Origin: a virus
Direction: 5' to 3' (one strand)
Virus record (IMG/VR): IMGVR_UViG_3300046002_001511
Location: 1-20,767 of that record
Length of the DNA: 20,767 bases
Of this stretch, positions 20,698-20,767 are shown in pieces. Position 1 is the stretch's first letter. Each line of letters starts with the position of its first letter. Both the position numbers and the translations under genes were made by a program. The notes under the pieces are model-generated. The model searched no databases. It was not told the DNA's origin and saw only the letters and a program-made list of their open reading frames with translations.

Positions 20698-20767
20698 TCA
20701 CCTGTACGTAATCATTCGAGGCACCAAACGATCCGGGGCTTTTTCCCGATCTTCGCCTGCCGCCATT
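20698..20767 (-). CDS. C-terminal end of an upstream gene (partial)
   Basis: The frame is open from the window edge to TGA 20700-20698 and encodes GEDREKAPDRLVPRMITYR before the stop. An ATG near the edge (MAA...) would make a 22-codon gene, but it is more likely the end of a longer gene cut by the window. The stop is 3 nt before the zinc-ribbon GTG, as expected in this tightly packed operon. No function can be given. Confidence 0.45.
   Translation of the reverse strand, partial: MAAGEDREKAPDRLVPRMITYR

Noticed and set aside
1-20767. tRNA or rRNA genes
   Set aside because: The window is filled by coding frames with gaps mostly under 15 bases, leaving no room for tRNA or rRNA genes; I saw no cloverleaf pattern, though a covariance search was not possible.
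1-20767. Integrase, transposase or attachment site
   Set aside because: No such protein motif or flanking repeat is visible; the cassette at 12740-14991 has no obvious terminal repeats.

Overview
The window is a stretch of a tailed double-stranded DNA phage (Caudoviricetes) genome. All genes I can support lie on the minus strand, so transcription runs from position 20767 down to 1. Genes are packed end to end, with stop/start overlaps or gaps of a few bases, and there is no gene-free stretch over 300 bases. From memory, many proteins resemble families common in uncultured aquatic phages. The head-tail adaptor, a nozzle-like protein, several ejection-type proteins and the absence of a tail tube, sheath or tape-measure gene point to a short-tailed (podovirus-like) virion. 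This is inference, because the capsid, portal, terminase and replication genes lie outside the window. The host cannot be named. The spanin pair and GH24 lysozyme indicate a Gram-negative bacterium, and the moderate GC argues against a typical low-GC SAR11 phage.

Layout in transcription order. (1) 20767-17957, head-to-tail connector region: the end of an upstream gene, a zinc-ribbon protein, two small basic 'MKKGG' proteins, a head-tail adaptor, two beta-rich virion proteins and a small YodC-like protein. (2) 17953-14993, fibre/adhesin region: a protein of eleven 20-residue repeats, a tail-fibre-like protein, a small virion protein and a glycine-rich adhesin. (3) 14991-12740, an AT-richer accessory cassette: a PAPS-type sulfotransferase, a MAHFA-type protein, a small APS-kinase-like P-loop kinase and a 2OG-Fe(II) oxygenase. 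(4) 12728-10411, membrane and lysis region: two overlapping membrane-protein genes (the first apparently starting at ATT), a holin-like protein, a GH24 lysozyme and an Rz spanin with Rz1 nested inside it in another frame. (5) 10410-1, tail tip and ejected-protein region: a nozzle-like protein, a C1q/TNF-like jelly-roll protein, a 1021-residue protein with five DUF4214-like repeats, three further structural or ejection proteins, and the N-terminal 541 codons of a very large protein with a DdrB/ParB-like domain (a polyvalent protein) that runs off the window.

Together these are late genes: assembly of the neck and tail, host recognition, lysis, and proteins likely carried in the virion. The most interesting points are the overlapping membrane-gene pair with an A8 slippery run and ATT start, the sulfotransferase/APS-kinase cassette beside the adhesin, the 20-residue repeat fibre, and a shared 'A-GG-(I/L)-ADGG' peptide in neighbouring virion proteins.
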